Positions 26,130 through 37,612 are shown, numbered from the stretch's first letter. The stretch: DNA of 64,000 nt from Bradyrhizobium guangzhouense (GCF_004114955.1 NZ_CP030053.1:620001-684000); one strand, 5' to 3'. The notes: a model not told the origin generated them from the sequence alone. Made by a program: numbers and translations.

Positions 26130-26765
26130 ATGGTCGAACAAACCTCCCGTGGTGAGATCTTCGTGGTCGATGACGACCCCGCTGTTCGCGACACCTTGTC
26201 GATGGTGTTGAAGGCGGCGGGCTATGAGGTGATCTGTTTTGCGGACGGCGCGGCACTGCTGTCCGTCGCGCGAAACCGCACACCGGCTGCGATCCTGCTC
26301 GATGTGCACATTCCCGGGAAGTCGGGCCTCGACATTCTGAAGGAGTTGCACGGCGAGGACTATCCGGCGCCGATCTTCATGATCTCCGGGCAGGGCGACA
26401 TCGCGATGGCGGTGGGCGCGATCAAGAGCGGCGCGCTCGACTTCATCGAGAAGCCGTTCCGCGGCAGCGAGATCGTCGGCCGGCTGGACGAGGCGATCGG
26501 CGCTTATGCACGCAGGCAGGCAGAGAACGCCGCGCCGAAATTCGGCTCGCTGCATTTCCCTGGACGCGAGCCGCTGACCCGCAGGGAGCGCGAGGTGCTC
26601 GAGCAATTCGCTGCCGGTGCGTCCAACAAGGAAGCCGGCCGCACGCTCGGCATCAGCCCGCGCACCATCGAGGATCACCGCGCCAACATCATGAAGAAGC
26701 TCGGCGCCCGCAACGCCGCCGACCTGATCCGCATCGTGATGACCGCAGCCCAGCGCGCGTCTTAA
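26130..26765 (+). CDS. FixJ/NarL-type response regulator (receiver + LuxR HTH)
   Basis: Receiver domain (FVVDDDPAVRDTL; phospho-acceptor in LLDVHIPGKSG; KPFRGSE) followed by a LuxR/FixJ helix-turn-helix (LTRREREVLEQFAAGASNK ... ISPRTIEDHRANIMKKLGA). With the start at ATG 26130 it has 211 residues and the Asp is D58. An in-frame ATG at 26097 would add 11 unusual residues. Its DNA-binding domain resembles that of the His-less regulator at 15431-16051. The cognate kinase is not adjacent in operon form; the hybrid kinase at 26916-30512 is the nearest, on the opposite strand. Confidence 0.85.
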   Translation: MVEQTSRGEIFVVDDDPAVRDTLSMVLKAAGYEVICFADGAALLSVARNRTPAAILLDVHIPGKSGLDILKELHGEDYPAPIFMISGQGDIAMAVGAIKSGALDFIEKPFRGSEIVGRLDEAIGAYARRQAENAAPKFGSLHFPGREPLTRREREVLEQFAAGASNKEAGRTLGISPRTIEDHRANIMKKLGARNAADLIRIVMTAAQRAS

Positions 26766-26774
26766 AATGGTCTC

Positions 26775-26904
26775 GTGCCCCGGACGCAGCGCATCACGCA
26801 GTGATGCGCTGCAGAGCCGGGGCCCATCTTTCCAACTCCACGGCTGACAGTTGTGGTCCCGGCTCTGCGCAGCAGTGTAAGACGCTGCCGCGCGTCCGGG
26901 ACAC
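26775..26904. repeat. family A intergenic palindromic element, copy 1
   Basis: The outer arms GTGCCCCGGACGC (26775-26787) and GCGTCCGGGACAC (26892-26904) pair with one mismatch. Inside, GCAGCGCATCAC (26786-26797) and GTGATGCGCTGC (26801-26812) form a perfect 12-bp hairpin with a 3-nt loop. The same arms and inner hairpin recur in inverse orientation at 40908-41040. It lies between two convergent genes. Confidence 0.8.
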
Positions 26905-26915
26905 ACGTGCCAACG

Positions 26916-29900
26916 TCAACCGCTCAGCGCCCTGCGGATGATCCGCGCCAGGTCGGATTTGCGATAGGGTTTCGCCAGCAGCAGCACGCCTGAATCCAGC
27001 CGGCCGTGATGGATGATCGCGTTCTCGGTATAGCCCGACGTGTAGACCACCTTGAGATCAGGCCGCGTCTTCAGCACCTCGTCGGCGAGCTGCCGTCCGT
27101 TCATCTTGCCGGGCATGATCACGTCGGTGAACAGCAGATCGAACGGCGTGCCGCTGGCGACGATCGCGAGTGCCTCCGCGGCATTGGCGGCCTGCAGGGT
27201 GACGTAACCCAGCGAATGCAATTGAGCCAGCACATAGTCGCGCACCAGCCGGTCGTCCTCGACCACCAGGATGGTTTCGTGCCCGCCCTCGATCGTAACA
27301 GGCGTCACCCCTTCGGCAACCGCCGCAGGTGTCTTGCCCGGCGGCAGGTACATCTTGATCGTCGTGCCGTGGCCTTCTTCGCTGTAGATCTTGACGTGGC
27401 CCGCGGACTGCTTGATGAAGCCATAGACCATCGAGAGACCGAGGCCGGTGCCCTTGCCCGGCCCCTTCGAGGTGAAGAAGGGGTCAAATACGCGCGCCAG
27501 CATCTGGGACGGAATGCCGGTGCCGGTGTCGCTCACCGCGATCAGCACGTAGTGACCGGGCGGGACATCGTTGGCGCTGGCATAGACCTCGTCGAGATAG
27601 GCGGCGCCTGTCTCCACGATCAGCTTGCCGCCGCCGGGCATCGCGTCACGCGCGTTGAGCGCGAGGTTGAGGATGGCGGTGGTGAGCTGGTTCGGATCGA
27701 CGACCGCAACGCAGCTCTCGTCCTCGAAAACGGATTCGATCTGGATCTGTTCGCCCAGCGTCGGCCGCAGCAGCTTCGCGGTGTCGATGATCAGCGAGTT
27801 GATGTCGATCTCGCGCGGCTGCAGCGGCTGCTTGCGGGCAAAGGCCAGCAGATGCTGTGTCAGTTCGGCGCCGCGGCCGGCGGCCTCGTCGATCATCTTG
27901 GTGATTGCGGCAAGCCCGGGATCCTTGGCCACCGCGTCCGCCAGGATCTCGATCGTCCCGGTGATGACGGTAAGGATGTTGTTGAAATCGTGCGCCACGC
28001 CGCCGGTGAGCTGGCCGACCGCTTCCATCTTCTCGGCGTGGCGAACCCGCTCCTCGGAGGCGATCTTGTCGGTGAGGTCGCGGTAGAACACGTTGAACAG
28101 GATGCCCTCGCGACGCCTGAGCGCCGTGACGCTCAACTCGGCCCTGAATTCCTTGCCATCTCGGCGGCGGACCATCAGCTCGCGGCGGCGGTTGAGCGCC
28201 CGCCCTTCTGCCGAATCGAGGAAGCGTGCGAGGCCGCCCTTGACCCTTTCGCGCTCGCTCTCGGCGACGATCAGGTCGATCGCGTTCTTGCCGAGCGCCT
28301 CTTCCCGCCGCCAACCGAACAGCTCCTCGGCCCGCGAGCTCCAGTTCAAGATGGTGCTGTGTTCGTCGGTCTGGACAAAGGCGTCGAGCGCGGTCTCGAC
28401 GATGTTGCGCGCAAGCTGCTCGCTTTCACGCAGGGATTCGGCAGCCAGCCTCGCCTCGGTCATGTCGCGCCCGACGAAGAAGAAGCGCTTGGCCTGATCC
28501 GACCAGCTGCCGAGCCAGGACAACCAGACCTCGCGGCCGTCCTTGTGGAAGCAGCGTGTGTCGGCGAGCCTCGGATGGCCGCCGCGCCGAAGCTCGCGCA
28601 TCTCCTCGCGGGATTTCTCGAGGTGGGCGGGATGAATGAAATCCTCGCCGCTGCGTCCAATCATCTCGTCGGGTGCGTAACCGAGAATGGCCTCGCTGCT
28701 CGGGCTGATCTGCACGATGTGGCCGCGCGAGTTCATGATCATGATCAGATCCTGCGAGGTGTCGAACAGCTGCCGTCGCTCCTCCAATTGGTGCTGTACC
28801 GCCCGCTCTGCGCGCCGCGCTTCGGTCAGGCTGCGCGCGGATCCGGAGGCGCCAATGATCTCGCCAGAAGGTCCCCTGATTGGTGACAGGCTGAGCGAGA
28901 TTTCGATCGGCGTGCCGTCCTTGCGGAGCCGGACCGTCTCGAAGCGTTCGACCGGCTCGCCCCTCGAGATCCGCGCCAGATAGTCCGTGCCCTGCTCGCG
29001 TCGGTCGGGCGGGACAATGATCGAGGTGGATTTCCCGATCGCCTCGTTCGCCTGATATCCATAGAGCCGTTCGGCGGCGGGATTCCAGCCGGTGATGATG
29101 GCATCGAGGGATTGCATCACGATCGCATCGTCGGATGATTCCACAGCGGCGCTGAACAACAGCTCGCGCGTCGCATGATGGCTTCGTGCGGCCTCGGTGC
29201 GGCGATGTTCCTGGACCTCGCGTTCGAGAGCGGCTGCTTTCGCGCGCGTCTCTTCGACCATCTGGGCAAAAGCCCGCGCCAGCGCGCCGGTCTCGCCGCT
29301 CGCATCGACCGGAATCTCCGCCGGCTGTCCGTTGCCGACAGCCTCCACAGCCGCGGTCAGGCGGGTGATCGGGCGCGTCAATGAGCGTGCGAGCAGCACC
29401 GCGAGGAGGGCTGCGGCGAAGACCGCAAGCATGCCGACCAGCAAGGACGTTTTTTGAATCGCAGCCGGCACGCGGCCGAAGACGGCCGGAGGAATCGTCT
29501 CGATGATCCCAATCCAATCCGTACCTGCGAGCAGCGCCGGCGCCAATGCCGCGCCACTTGGCCCGCCGGGCGCATCGGCGGCGAGCTGGGTGGACACGTC
29601 TCGTGTGCCTGCCAAGGCCGCAAAATATGGAAAATCATTGCGCCAGTTGGTGGGGTGGCCACGCAATGAACCGAATTCTCGTGCGCGATCGGGATGGACG
29701 AGATAGTCGCCGCGCGCGTTGACGACGTAAATCTCACCCCCTGAGCTCTTCGTCGCGCGGATGCGATCGAGCGCCGGACGCATGTCGACATTGGCGATGA
29801 TGATCCCGAACGGCTTGCCGTCAGGTGTGAACAGTGGCGTTCCGACCCGGAGAGTCGGAGTGTGCAAGTTGGTGGTCCCGCCGCCGTGGGTCGCCAGATC

Positions 29901-30512
29901 GATTGGCGAAACATAGATCTCGCCCGGCGCGAGCCGGATCGTTTCCTGAAAGTAGCTTCGCTCGCTCTTGCTCTCCAGCTCGCTGTTGGGGACGATCCGC
30001 GCCGTTCCGTTCGGGCCGGAGCGATCGACGCGGACCAACTCGCGCTGATCGTCGTCAAGACCGATGATCCGAAACTGCCCGTAGCTGGGTTTGGCCTCGA
30101 TCTCGGCCGCGAGCCGTGCCGCGATGCGATCGCGCCAGGTTTGCTCGGAGACATTGTCAAGCGGGTCAATTCCTCCACCGGCGTGGGCACGGATCAGGCC
30201 GTTGATGGCCGCCGCGGAGCGGTAGCCGATCAAATCGCCGCGCACGCCGGCAACGTAGGCTTCGAGATTGTTGGCCAGCAGGCGCGACTGGGCCTCGACC
30301 CGCTCCAGGACGCGTGGAATGACGGCCTGCGAGATGTTGCGGTAGCCCAGCCAACCGACCGCCGCCACCGTAACCGCCACCAGCAGAATCATTGCGACGG
30401 CCAGACGTGTTGCCAGCGTCATGGGAAACCTTACGGGATTCCCGGGATGATCGCGCCTGTTCTGGCCTTGAGCGGCGGAGGTGCTCCCGTCATCGGCGGC
30501 TGGCATTGACAT
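26916..30512 (-). CDS. hybrid sensor histidine kinase (CACHE-HAMP-PAS3-HisKA-HATPase-REC)
   Basis: A protein of 1198 residues. Membrane segments at ~33-53 and ~355-375 enclose a periplasmic CACHE-like sensor. HAMP (~375-430) and three PAS domains (~445-570, 580-690, 700-820) follow. Next come the HisKA helix with H841 in GGVAHDFNNILT, an HATPase (GLGLSMVYGF) and a C-terminal receiver with D1130 in LLFTDVIMPG. GGAGGGG before ATG 30512 supports this start, although M31 also has a possible site. The gene overlaps the end of the receiver gene 30490-30909 by 23 bp, so the two are translationally coupled. The attached receiver suggests a phosphorelay through an Hpt, for which the lone Hpt at 16426 is a candidate. 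Confidence 0.9.
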   Translation of the reverse strand: MSMPAADDGSTSAAQGQNRRDHPGNPVRFPMTLATRLAVAMILLVAVTVAAVGWLGYRNISQAVIPRVLERVEAQSRLLANNLEAYVAGVRGDLIGYRSAAAINGLIRAHAGGGIDPLDNVSEQTWRDRIAARLAAEIEAKPSYGQFRIIGLDDDQRELVRVDRSGPNGTARIVPNSELESKSERSYFQETIRLAPGEIYVSPIDLATHGGGTTNLHTPTLRVGTPLFTPDGKPFGIIIANVDMRPALDRIRATKSSGGEIYVVNARGDYLVHPDRAREFGSLRGHPTNWRNDFPYFAALAGTRDVSTQLAADAPGGPSGAALAPALLAGTDWIGIIETIPPAVFGRVPAAIQKTSLLVGMLAVFAAALLAVLLARSLTRPITRLTAAVEAVGNGQPAEIPVDASGETGALARAFAQMVEETRAKAAALEREVQEHRRTEAARSHHATRELLFSAAVESSDDAIVMQSLDAIITGWNPAAERLYGYQANEAIGKSTSIIVPPDRREQGTDYLARISRGEPVERFETVRLRKDGTPIEISLSLSPIRGPSGEIIGASGSARSLTEARRAERAVQHQLEERRQLFDTSQDLIMIMNSRGHIVQISPSSEAILGYAPDEMIGRSGEDFIHPAHLEKSREEMRELRRGGHPRLADTRCFHKDGREVWLSWLGSWSDQAKRFFFVGRDMTEARLAAESLRESEQLARNIVETALDAFVQTDEHSTILNWSSRAEELFGWRREEALGKNAIDLIVAESERERVKGGLARFLDSAEGRALNRRRELMVRRRDGKEFRAELSVTALRRREGILFNVFYRDLTDKIASEERVRHAEKMEAVGQLTGGVAHDFNNILTVITGTIEILADAVAKDPGLAAITKMIDEAAGRGAELTQHLLAFARKQPLQPREIDINSLIIDTAKLLRPTLGEQIQIESVFEDESCVAVVDPNQLTTAILNLALNARDAMPGGGKLIVETGAAYLDEVYASANDVPPGHYVLIAVSDTGTGIPSQMLARVFDPFFTSKGPGKGTGLGLSMVYGFIKQSAGHVKIYSEEGHGTTIKMYLPPGKTPAAVAEGVTPVTIEGGHETILVVEDDRLVRDYVLAQLHSLGYVTLQAANAAEALAIVASGTPFDLLFTDVIMPGKMNGRQLADEVLKTRPDLKVVYTSGYTENAIIHHGRLDSGVLLLAKPYRKSDLARIIRRALSG

Positions 30513-30909
30513 CGGACCCCTCCGACTCGCCCGCCTTCAGGCAATTGTCGACCGCCGCCAGCAGCGCGTCGGCCCGAAACGGCTTCTGCAAGCTCGCGAC
30601 GGCGCCAAGCTTGGTCGCCATCTTCAGGAAATCCGGCTCGGCATAGGCGTCCGGCGTGATCGAACGGCCGGAAATGACGATGATCGGAACGGCAGGTCTG
30701 AGGGCGCGGGCGTGGCGCATCGTTTCCAGCCCGTCCATGCCCGGCATGTAGATGTCCAGGAACAGCAGGTCGAACTCGCTGGCCTCGAACAAGGCGAGCC
30801 CTTTGCGGCCGTCGCCTGCGACTGTCACATGGTGACTGGCCCGCTCCAACAGCAGCCGGATTGTCAGCTGAACCGCCGGATCGTCATCCACGATCAGGAT
30901 GTTGGCCAC
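30490..30909 (-). CDS. single-domain response regulator coupled to the hybrid kinase
   Basis: A 139-residue receiver. GTG 30909 is the start, with GGAGGG 6 nt upstream, giving VANILIVDDDPAVQL. Phospho-acceptor D52 is in LFLDIYMPGMDG, followed by VISGRS and the lysine in LQKPFRADAL. The segment PDFLKMATKLGA is shared with the receiver at 19003-19470. Its 3' end overlaps the hybrid kinase start, so both are made together and probably work together. The open frame continues far upstream, but that part is antisense to the dehydratase gene. Confidence 0.87.
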   Translation of the reverse strand: MANILIVDDDPAVQLTIRLLLERASHHVTVAGDGRKGLALFEASEFDLLFLDIYMPGMDGLETMRHARALRPAVPIIVISGRSITPDAYAEPDFLKMATKLGAVASLQKPFRADALLAAVDNCLKAGESEGSDVNASRR

Positions 30910-31164
30910 TCGAAACCCTCCGGGAGTCGAACGGGATGCCCCTCCAACCCCAACTAAAGCTCCAAATGCGAAATTGTTGCGCGGATTCCCGTCTGCCTGC
31001 AAGCACTTCGGGGCTTGGTTGGGATCAGCTGAGTCAATATTGCGTTGCACCTTGGATCTAAGCACGTTTGCGTGCATATCAGTCAAAAACCGGACGTCCC
31101 GTGCCTTGCGGGTGGTGGACATCCCGTGAGAAGAGCGGGGCGGATTCCCTGACGGAGAAGGCAA

Positions 31165-32904
<1,740 letters not shown>

Positions 32905-32909
32905 TGCTG

Positions 32910-33010
32910 TCGTTCCGGGGCGATGCGAAGCATCGAGCCCGGAACCCATTTTACCGCGGCGCGTGCGGCCGGATGGATTCCGGGCTCGCGCTCCGCGCGC
33001 CCCGGAATGA
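32910..33010. repeat. family B intergenic palindromic element, copy 1
   Basis: TCGTTCCGGGGCG (32910-32922) pairs with CGCCCCGGAATGA (32998-33010) with one G-T type mismatch. An inner hairpin CGATGCGAAGCATCG lies just inside the left arm. It fills the gap between the dehydratase stop and the RraA-family start, ending 14 bp before that start. A second copy is at 50449-50552. Confidence 0.8.
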
Positions 33011-33024
33011 CGAGAGAGAATACG

Positions 33025-33744
33025 ATGTCCAAACTCAGCGAAGCCACCCGCAACAAGCTCAAATCAGTCTCCACCGCCACCGTCGCCACCGCGCTGTTCA
33101 AGCGCGGCCTGCGCATCCAGATGATCCAGGATGTGCATCCCGTCGGCCCTGATCAGCCGACCATGGTGGGCGAGGCCTTCACGCTGCGCTACATGCCGGC
33201 GCGCGAAGATCTCAACACCATCGATGTGTTCAGGGACCGCTCCCATCCGCAGCGCAAGGCGGTCGAGGATTGTCCGGCAGGCGCCGTGCTGGTGATGGAC
33301 AGTCGCAAGGACGCGCGCGCGGCCTCCGCCGGCGCGATCCTGGTGACGCGGCTGATGAAGCGCGGCGTCGCCGGCGTCGTCACCGACGGCGGTTTTCGCG
33401 ATTCCGCCGAGATCGCCAAGCTCGGCATTCCCGCCTACCACCACCGCCCCTCGGCGCCGACCAACCTCACGCTGCACCAGGCGATCGAGATCAACGTTCC
33501 CATCGGCTGCGGCGATGCGCCGGTTTTTCCCGGCGACGTCATCCTGGGCGATGCCGACGGCGTCATCGTGATCCCGGCTCATCTTGCCGACGAGATCGCC
33601 AACGAGACCTTCGAGATGACGGCGTTCGAGGACTTCGTCACCGAGGAAGTAGGCCGAGGCCGCGGCATTTTCGGCCTCTATCCCGCGACCGACCCGCAGA
33701 CGCTCACCGATTTCGCGGAGTGGCGGAAGAAGAACGGGAGGTAG
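33025..33744 (+). CDS. RraA-family protein
   Basis: A protein of 239 residues starting at ATG 33025 after GAGAGA. The open frame also runs 34 codons upstream, but that part is the palindromic repeat. Family signatures are GVVTDGGFRDSAEIAKLGIPAY and, later, GDVILGDADGVIVIP. RraA-fold proteins include the E. coli RNase E inhibitor and HMG/CHA-type aldolases that cleave 4-hydroxy-2-keto acids. In this position, directly after a sugar-acid dehydratase, an aldolase-like or lyase role is more plausible than RNase regulation. Confidence 0.8.
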   Translation: MSKLSEATRNKLKSVSTATVATALFKRGLRIQMIQDVHPVGPDQPTMVGEAFTLRYMPAREDLNTIDVFRDRSHPQRKAVEDCPAGAVLVMDSRKDARAASAGAILVTRLMKRGVAGVVTDGGFRDSAEIAKLGIPAYHHRPSAPTNLTLHQAIEINVPIGCGDAPVFPGDVILGDADGVIVIPAHLADEIANETFEMTAFEDFVTEEVGRGRGIFGLYPATDPQTLTDFAEWRKKNGR

Positions 33745-33775
33745 CTGGTCTGAAAATGACGCCACACACTCCCAC

Positions 33776-33910
33776 GTCGTCCTGGCGAAAGCCAGGACCC
33801 ATTGCCCCAGGGAAAAGTTTGGCGAAGACCAGTAATTGAAGAGGTAGTACGGCCACCGGCGCCCTCTCGATAAATCACGCGGTATGGGTCCTGGCTTTCG
33901 CCAGGACGAC
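33776..33910. repeat. family C intergenic palindromic element, copy 1
   Basis: The 27-bp ends (33776-33802 and 33884-33910) are exact reverse complements. Each end alone also folds into a hairpin, CCTGGC-GAAA-GCCAGG, with a GNRA tetraloop on one strand. A second copy in the same orientation lies at 62640-62766. Here it separates the convergent RraA-family and oligopeptidase genes and may end both transcripts. Confidence 0.85.
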
Positions 33911-33929
33911 GAGGTGGAGACAGTGTGGC

Positions 33930-36035
33930 TTACACCCCGGCTTCCGCCTTTCCCGTCGCCCACAGCGCAAACGCGTAGACGATCGCGACTTCATCGAGCC
34001 GGTCAAACCGGCCCGATGCGCCGCCATGGCCGGCGCCCATGTTGGTGCGCAGCAGCACCGGACCGCCGCCGCTCATGGTCGCGCGCAGCCGGGCAATCCA
34101 TTTGGCGGGCTCCCAATAGGTGACGCGCGGATCGGTCAATCCGCCCATCGCCAGGATCGCCGGATAGTCCTTCGCCGCGACATTGTCGTAGGGCGAGTAG
34201 GACAGGATGGTGCGGAAATCCTTCTCGCTCTCGATAGGGTTGCCCCATTCCGGCCATTCCGGCGGCGTCAGCGGCAGCGTGTCGTCGAGCATGGTGTTGA
34301 GCACGTCGACGAACGGCACCTCGGCGACGATGCCCGCGAACAATTCGCCGGCGCGGTTCGCCACCGCACCCATCAGCATGCCGCCGGCCGAGCCGCCATG
34401 GCCGACGATGCGTTTTGCGCTGGTGTACTTCGCAGCGATCAGCGCGCGGGCGCTGGCGGCAAAGTCGTCGAACGAGTTGGTCTTCTTCTCGCGCTTGCCG
34501 TCGAGATACCAGCCCCAGCCCTTGTCGGCGCCGCCGCGGATATGTGCGATGGCGTAGACGAAGCCGCGATCGACCAGCGACAGGCGGTTGGCATTGAACG
34601 AGGCCGGCATCGCCATGCCGTAGGAGCCGTAGCCGTAGAGCAGCAGCGGTGCCGCGCCGTCGAGCTCGAGGCCACGGCGATGGAGGATCGACACCGGCAC
34701 CTCGGCGCCGTCCTGCGCCCTCGCCATGATACGCGTGGTGACGTAATCGGCCGCGTTATGGCCCGATGGAATCTCCTGGCGCTTGCGAAGGGTGCGCGTC
34801 CGCTTGGCCATGTCGTAATCGTACACCTCCGACGGCGTCGTCATGGATGAATAGGCAAAGCGCAAATTCGTCGTCTCGAATTCGTAGGAGCCCATCGTGT
34901 CGAGCGAATAGGCGGCCTCGTCGAAGGCGATCGCGTGCTCCTCTCCGCCGGCGAGCGCACGGATCACGATCGCCGGCAGCGCATTGGCGCGCTCCAGCCG
35001 CACCAGATGACCGGCATAGAGGTCGAGGTCGATGATGTAGATGCCGGGACGGTAGGGGATCAGGTCGCGCCAGTTCTTGCGTTCGGGCGCGCCTAGCGGC
35101 GCCGTGACGATCTTGAAGTCGATGGCATCGTCGGCATTGGTGAGGATGAACAGCTCGTCGCCGCGATCGGCGAGCGAATATTGCACGCCCTCCTCGCGGG
35201 CTGCGACCAGGCGCGGCGGCGCCTCGGGGTCGGAAAGATCGATCAGTCGCTGTTCCGACGTCTCGTGGTCACCGCCGGCGATCACGCAAAAGCGACCGCT
35301 GGTGCTCTCATGCAGATGGGTGAACCAGCCGGCATCCTGCTCTTCATAGACGAGCGTATCGTCGGCCTGGACGGTGCCGAGCTTGTGGCGCCACACCTGC
35401 ATCGGCCGGTGATTGTCGTCGAGCTTCACGTAGAAGAAGCTCTTGCAGTCTTTGCTCCAGACCACGCCGCCGTCTGTCTCTTCGACGACGTCGTCGAGAT
35501 CTCGACCGGTCGCCCAGTCGCGGACGCGGATCGTGAAATATTCCGAGCCCTTGGTGTCGGCGCTCCAGGCCTGCAGCCTGTGATCGTTGGAGTGACGGCT
35601 GCCGCCGAACTTGAAATATTTGTGGCCTTTTGCCAGTGCGTCGCCGTCGAGCACGATATGCTCGGCGCCGCCCTCGCGCGGCATGCGGCCGAACAACTCG
35701 TGCTGCCCGCCTTCGCGAAACCTGCGAAAATAGGCGAACGGCCCGTCCGGCGACGGGACGCTGGAATCGTCCTCCTTGATGCGGCCGCGCATCTCGCGCA
35801 CCAGCGTTTTCTGCAAGGGCGCGGTGTGGCCGAGCAGGCTCTCGGTGTAGCCGTTTTCCTCATCCAGATATTTGCGGATGTCGGGGTCGAGCACCCCGGG
35901 GTCGCGCAGCACCTCCTGCCATTTCGCATCCTTCAGCCAGGCATAATCGTCGGTCACCGTGATGCCATGCCTGGTGAAGGAATGCGGCCGCCGCGGGGCG
36001 ACGGGGGTCTGGGAAGGTGTCTTGGCCTGGGTCAC
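33930..36035 (-). CDS. ptrB: oligopeptidase B / S9A prolyl oligopeptidase family
   Basis: A protein of 701 residues, the normal length for oligopeptidase B, which cleaves short peptides after Arg/Lys in the cytosol. The N-terminal beta-propeller (residues ~80-420) precedes an alpha/beta-hydrolase domain with nucleophile S549 in GHGGSAGGML. Further signatures are YGYGSYG, IAHIRGGADKGWGWY and, near the end, GAGHGGASGRFD carrying the catalytic His. There is no signal peptide. It is monocistronic between a family C repeat and the divergent MBOAT gene. Confidence 0.9.
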   Translation of the reverse strand: MTQAKTPSQTPVAPRRPHSFTRHGITVTDDYAWLKDAKWQEVLRDPGVLDPDIRKYLDEENGYTESLLGHTAPLQKTLVREMRGRIKEDDSSVPSPDGPFAYFRRFREGGQHELFGRMPREGGAEHIVLDGDALAKGHKYFKFGGSRHSNDHRLQAWSADTKGSEYFTIRVRDWATGRDLDDVVEETDGGVVWSKDCKSFFYVKLDDNHRPMQVWRHKLGTVQADDTLVYEEQDAGWFTHLHESTSGRFCVIAGGDHETSEQRLIDLSDPEAPPRLVAAREEGVQYSLADRGDELFILTNADDAIDFKIVTAPLGAPERKNWRDLIPYRPGIYIIDLDLYAGHLVRLERANALPAIVIRALAGGEEHAIAFDEAAYSLDTMGSYEFETTNLRFAYSSMTTPSEVYDYDMAKRTRTLRKRQEIPSGHNAADYVTTRIMARAQDGAEVPVSILHRRGLELDGAAPLLLYGYGSYGMAMPASFNANRLSLVDRGFVYAIAHIRGGADKGWGWYLDGKREKKTNSFDDFAASARALIAAKYTSAKRIVGHGGSAGGMLMGAVANRAGELFAGIVAEVPFVDVLNTMLDDTLPLTPPEWPEWGNPIESEKDFRTILSYSPYDNVAAKDYPAILAMGGLTDPRVTYWEPAKWIARLRATMSGGGPVLLRTNMGAGHGGASGRFDRLDEVAIVYAFALWATGKAEAGV

Positions 36036-36175
36036 TCGATCCTCATTGAGAAGTGTGTTCCGTGTTATATCGTCCCGAATTCGCCAATTGCCAGCGCCGC
36101 TGCTTCACCTCGCCGGGTTGTTGATCGGTCCCTTCTATGCTTTGAGGAGCGATATCCCGCCGTTGGTCCAGCCTG

Positions 36176-37612
36176 ATGCTGTTCAATTCCTACCCGTTCA
36201 TCCTGCTGTTCCTGCCCATCGTGCTGGCCGGCTATTTCTGGCTGGGGCAACGCAGCAATCTGGCTCCGGTGATCTGGCTGGCGCTGGCCTCGCTCGCCTT
36301 CTACGCCATCGGCAACTGGCAGTTCGTGGCCCTGCTGCTGATGTCGATCGCCTTCAACTATGGTATCGGCCATCTCCTCATTGTGGCAAAGCTCGGCCCC
36401 GCGCAGCGAAAGGCCGCGCTCGCGATCGGCATCGCCGGTGATCTCATCGTGCTCGGCATCTTCAAATATGCCGGCTTCGCCACCGAAAACGTCAATGCAT
36501 TGCTCGGCACGCACCTTGTAGTCCACATCCTGCTGCCGGTCGGTATCTCCTTCTACACATTCACCCAGATTGCGTTCCTGGTCGACGCCTATCGTGGCCA
36601 GGTCGCGGCCTACGCGCTGCCGCATTACGCGCTGTTCGTGACCTACTTTCCGCATCTGATCGCGGGGCCGATCCTCCACCACAAGGACATGATCCCGCAA
36701 TTCGAGCGGAAGGAGACCAAGCATCCCGACGCGCATCTGATCCTGTGCGGTGTCATCATCTTCGCGATCGGCCTGTTCAAGAAGACCTGCCTTGCCGACG
36801 GCATCCAGCCGCTGGTCGCGCTCGCCTTCGAATCGCGCTCGCCGAGCTTTGATCAGGCCTGGCTAGGCGCGCTCGCATACACTTTCCAGCTCTATTTCGA
36901 TTTCTCCGGCTATTCCGACATGGCGATCGGCATCTCGCTGATGTTCGGCATCTTCCTGCCGGTCAATTTCAACTCGCCTTACAAGGCCACCAGCATCGTC
37001 GAATTCTGGCGCCGCTGGCACATGACGCTGTCGCAATTCCTGCGCGACTATCTCTACATCCCGCTCGGCGGCAACAGGCGCGGCCGGTTGCTGCGTTACG
37101 TCAATCTGATGATCACGATGCTGCTCGGCGGGCTCTGGCATGGTGCGGCCTGGACGTTCGTGGTGTGGGGCGCGCTGCACGGCGCCTATCTCTGCGTCAA
37201 TCACGCCTTCAATGCGCTGGTGCCGAACGTCCCATCGGCCCTCGTGCGGCCAGCTCGCATTGCAGGAGCCGCGTTGACCTTCCTTGCCGTTGTCGTCGCC
37301 TGGGTGTTCTTTCGCGCGGCAAGCTTGGCGTGGGCGCTGCGGGTGCTCCACGCCATGGCAGATCCCTCTGATATCGTCTTCGGCCGCGAGGAGATCGGAG
37401 CAGCGGTGATGATCGCCATCTCTGCCGCGCTGGTGTGGCTGGCGCCGAACACGCAAGTCATCATGGGCTATGATCACGGCAATCGCCGCGTCGGCGACGC
37501 GTTGCGGGCAGGGCGCATGCGGCCGCTGTTGCTCTATGGTGCGTCGCTGGTTCTCGCCTTCGGCATTCTGGGTATCCAGAGCCACAGCGAATTCATCTAT
37601 TTCCGGTTCTGA
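36176..37612 (+). CDS. MBOAT-family membrane O-acyltransferase (AlgI-like)
   Basis: A polytopic protein of 478 residues with 10-12 membrane segments. The MBOAT active-site histidine is H322 in LLGGLWHGAAW, and the upstream signature FDFSGYSDMAIG with FWRRWHMTLS is typical of the AlgI/DltB type, which moves acetyl groups across the membrane onto polysaccharides. Its stop overlaps the ATG of the next gene (TGATG), an SGNH-like protein that would be the extracytoplasmic acetyl-transferring partner. The polysaccharide acceptor is unknown. Confidence 0.88.
   Translation: MLFNSYPFILLFLPIVLAGYFWLGQRSNLAPVIWLALASLAFYAIGNWQFVALLLMSIAFNYGIGHLLIVAKLGPAQRKAALAIGIAGDLIVLGIFKYAGFATENVNALLGTHLVVHILLPVGISFYTFTQIAFLVDAYRGQVAAYALPHYALFVTYFPHLIAGPILHHKDMIPQFERKETKHPDAHLILCGVIIFAIGLFKKTCLADGIQPLVALAFESRSPSFDQAWLGALAYTFQLYFDFSGYSDMAIGISLMFGIFLPVNFNSPYKATSIVEFWRRWHMTLSQFLRDYLYIPLGGNRRGRLLRYVNLMITMLLGGLWHGAAWTFVVWGALHGAYLCVNHAFNALVPNVPSALVRPARIAGAALTFLAVVVAWVFFRAASLAWALRVLHAMADPSDIVFGREEIGAAVMIAISAALVWLAPNTQVIMGYDHGNRRVGDALRAGRMRPLLLYGASLVLAFGILGIQSHSEFIYFRF

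Noticed and set aside
27006..28886. 626-codon open frame antisense to the hybrid kinase
   Set aside because: Shadow frame; the kinase has complete PAS, HisKA, HATPase and receiver motifs.
32923..33024. Upstream extension of the RraA-family frame
   Set aside because: It is a translation of the family B palindromic repeat.
33776..33910. Possible insertion sequence or CRISPR-like array at the repeat
   Set aside because: Only a pair of inverted ends with no transposase and no regularly spaced direct repeats.
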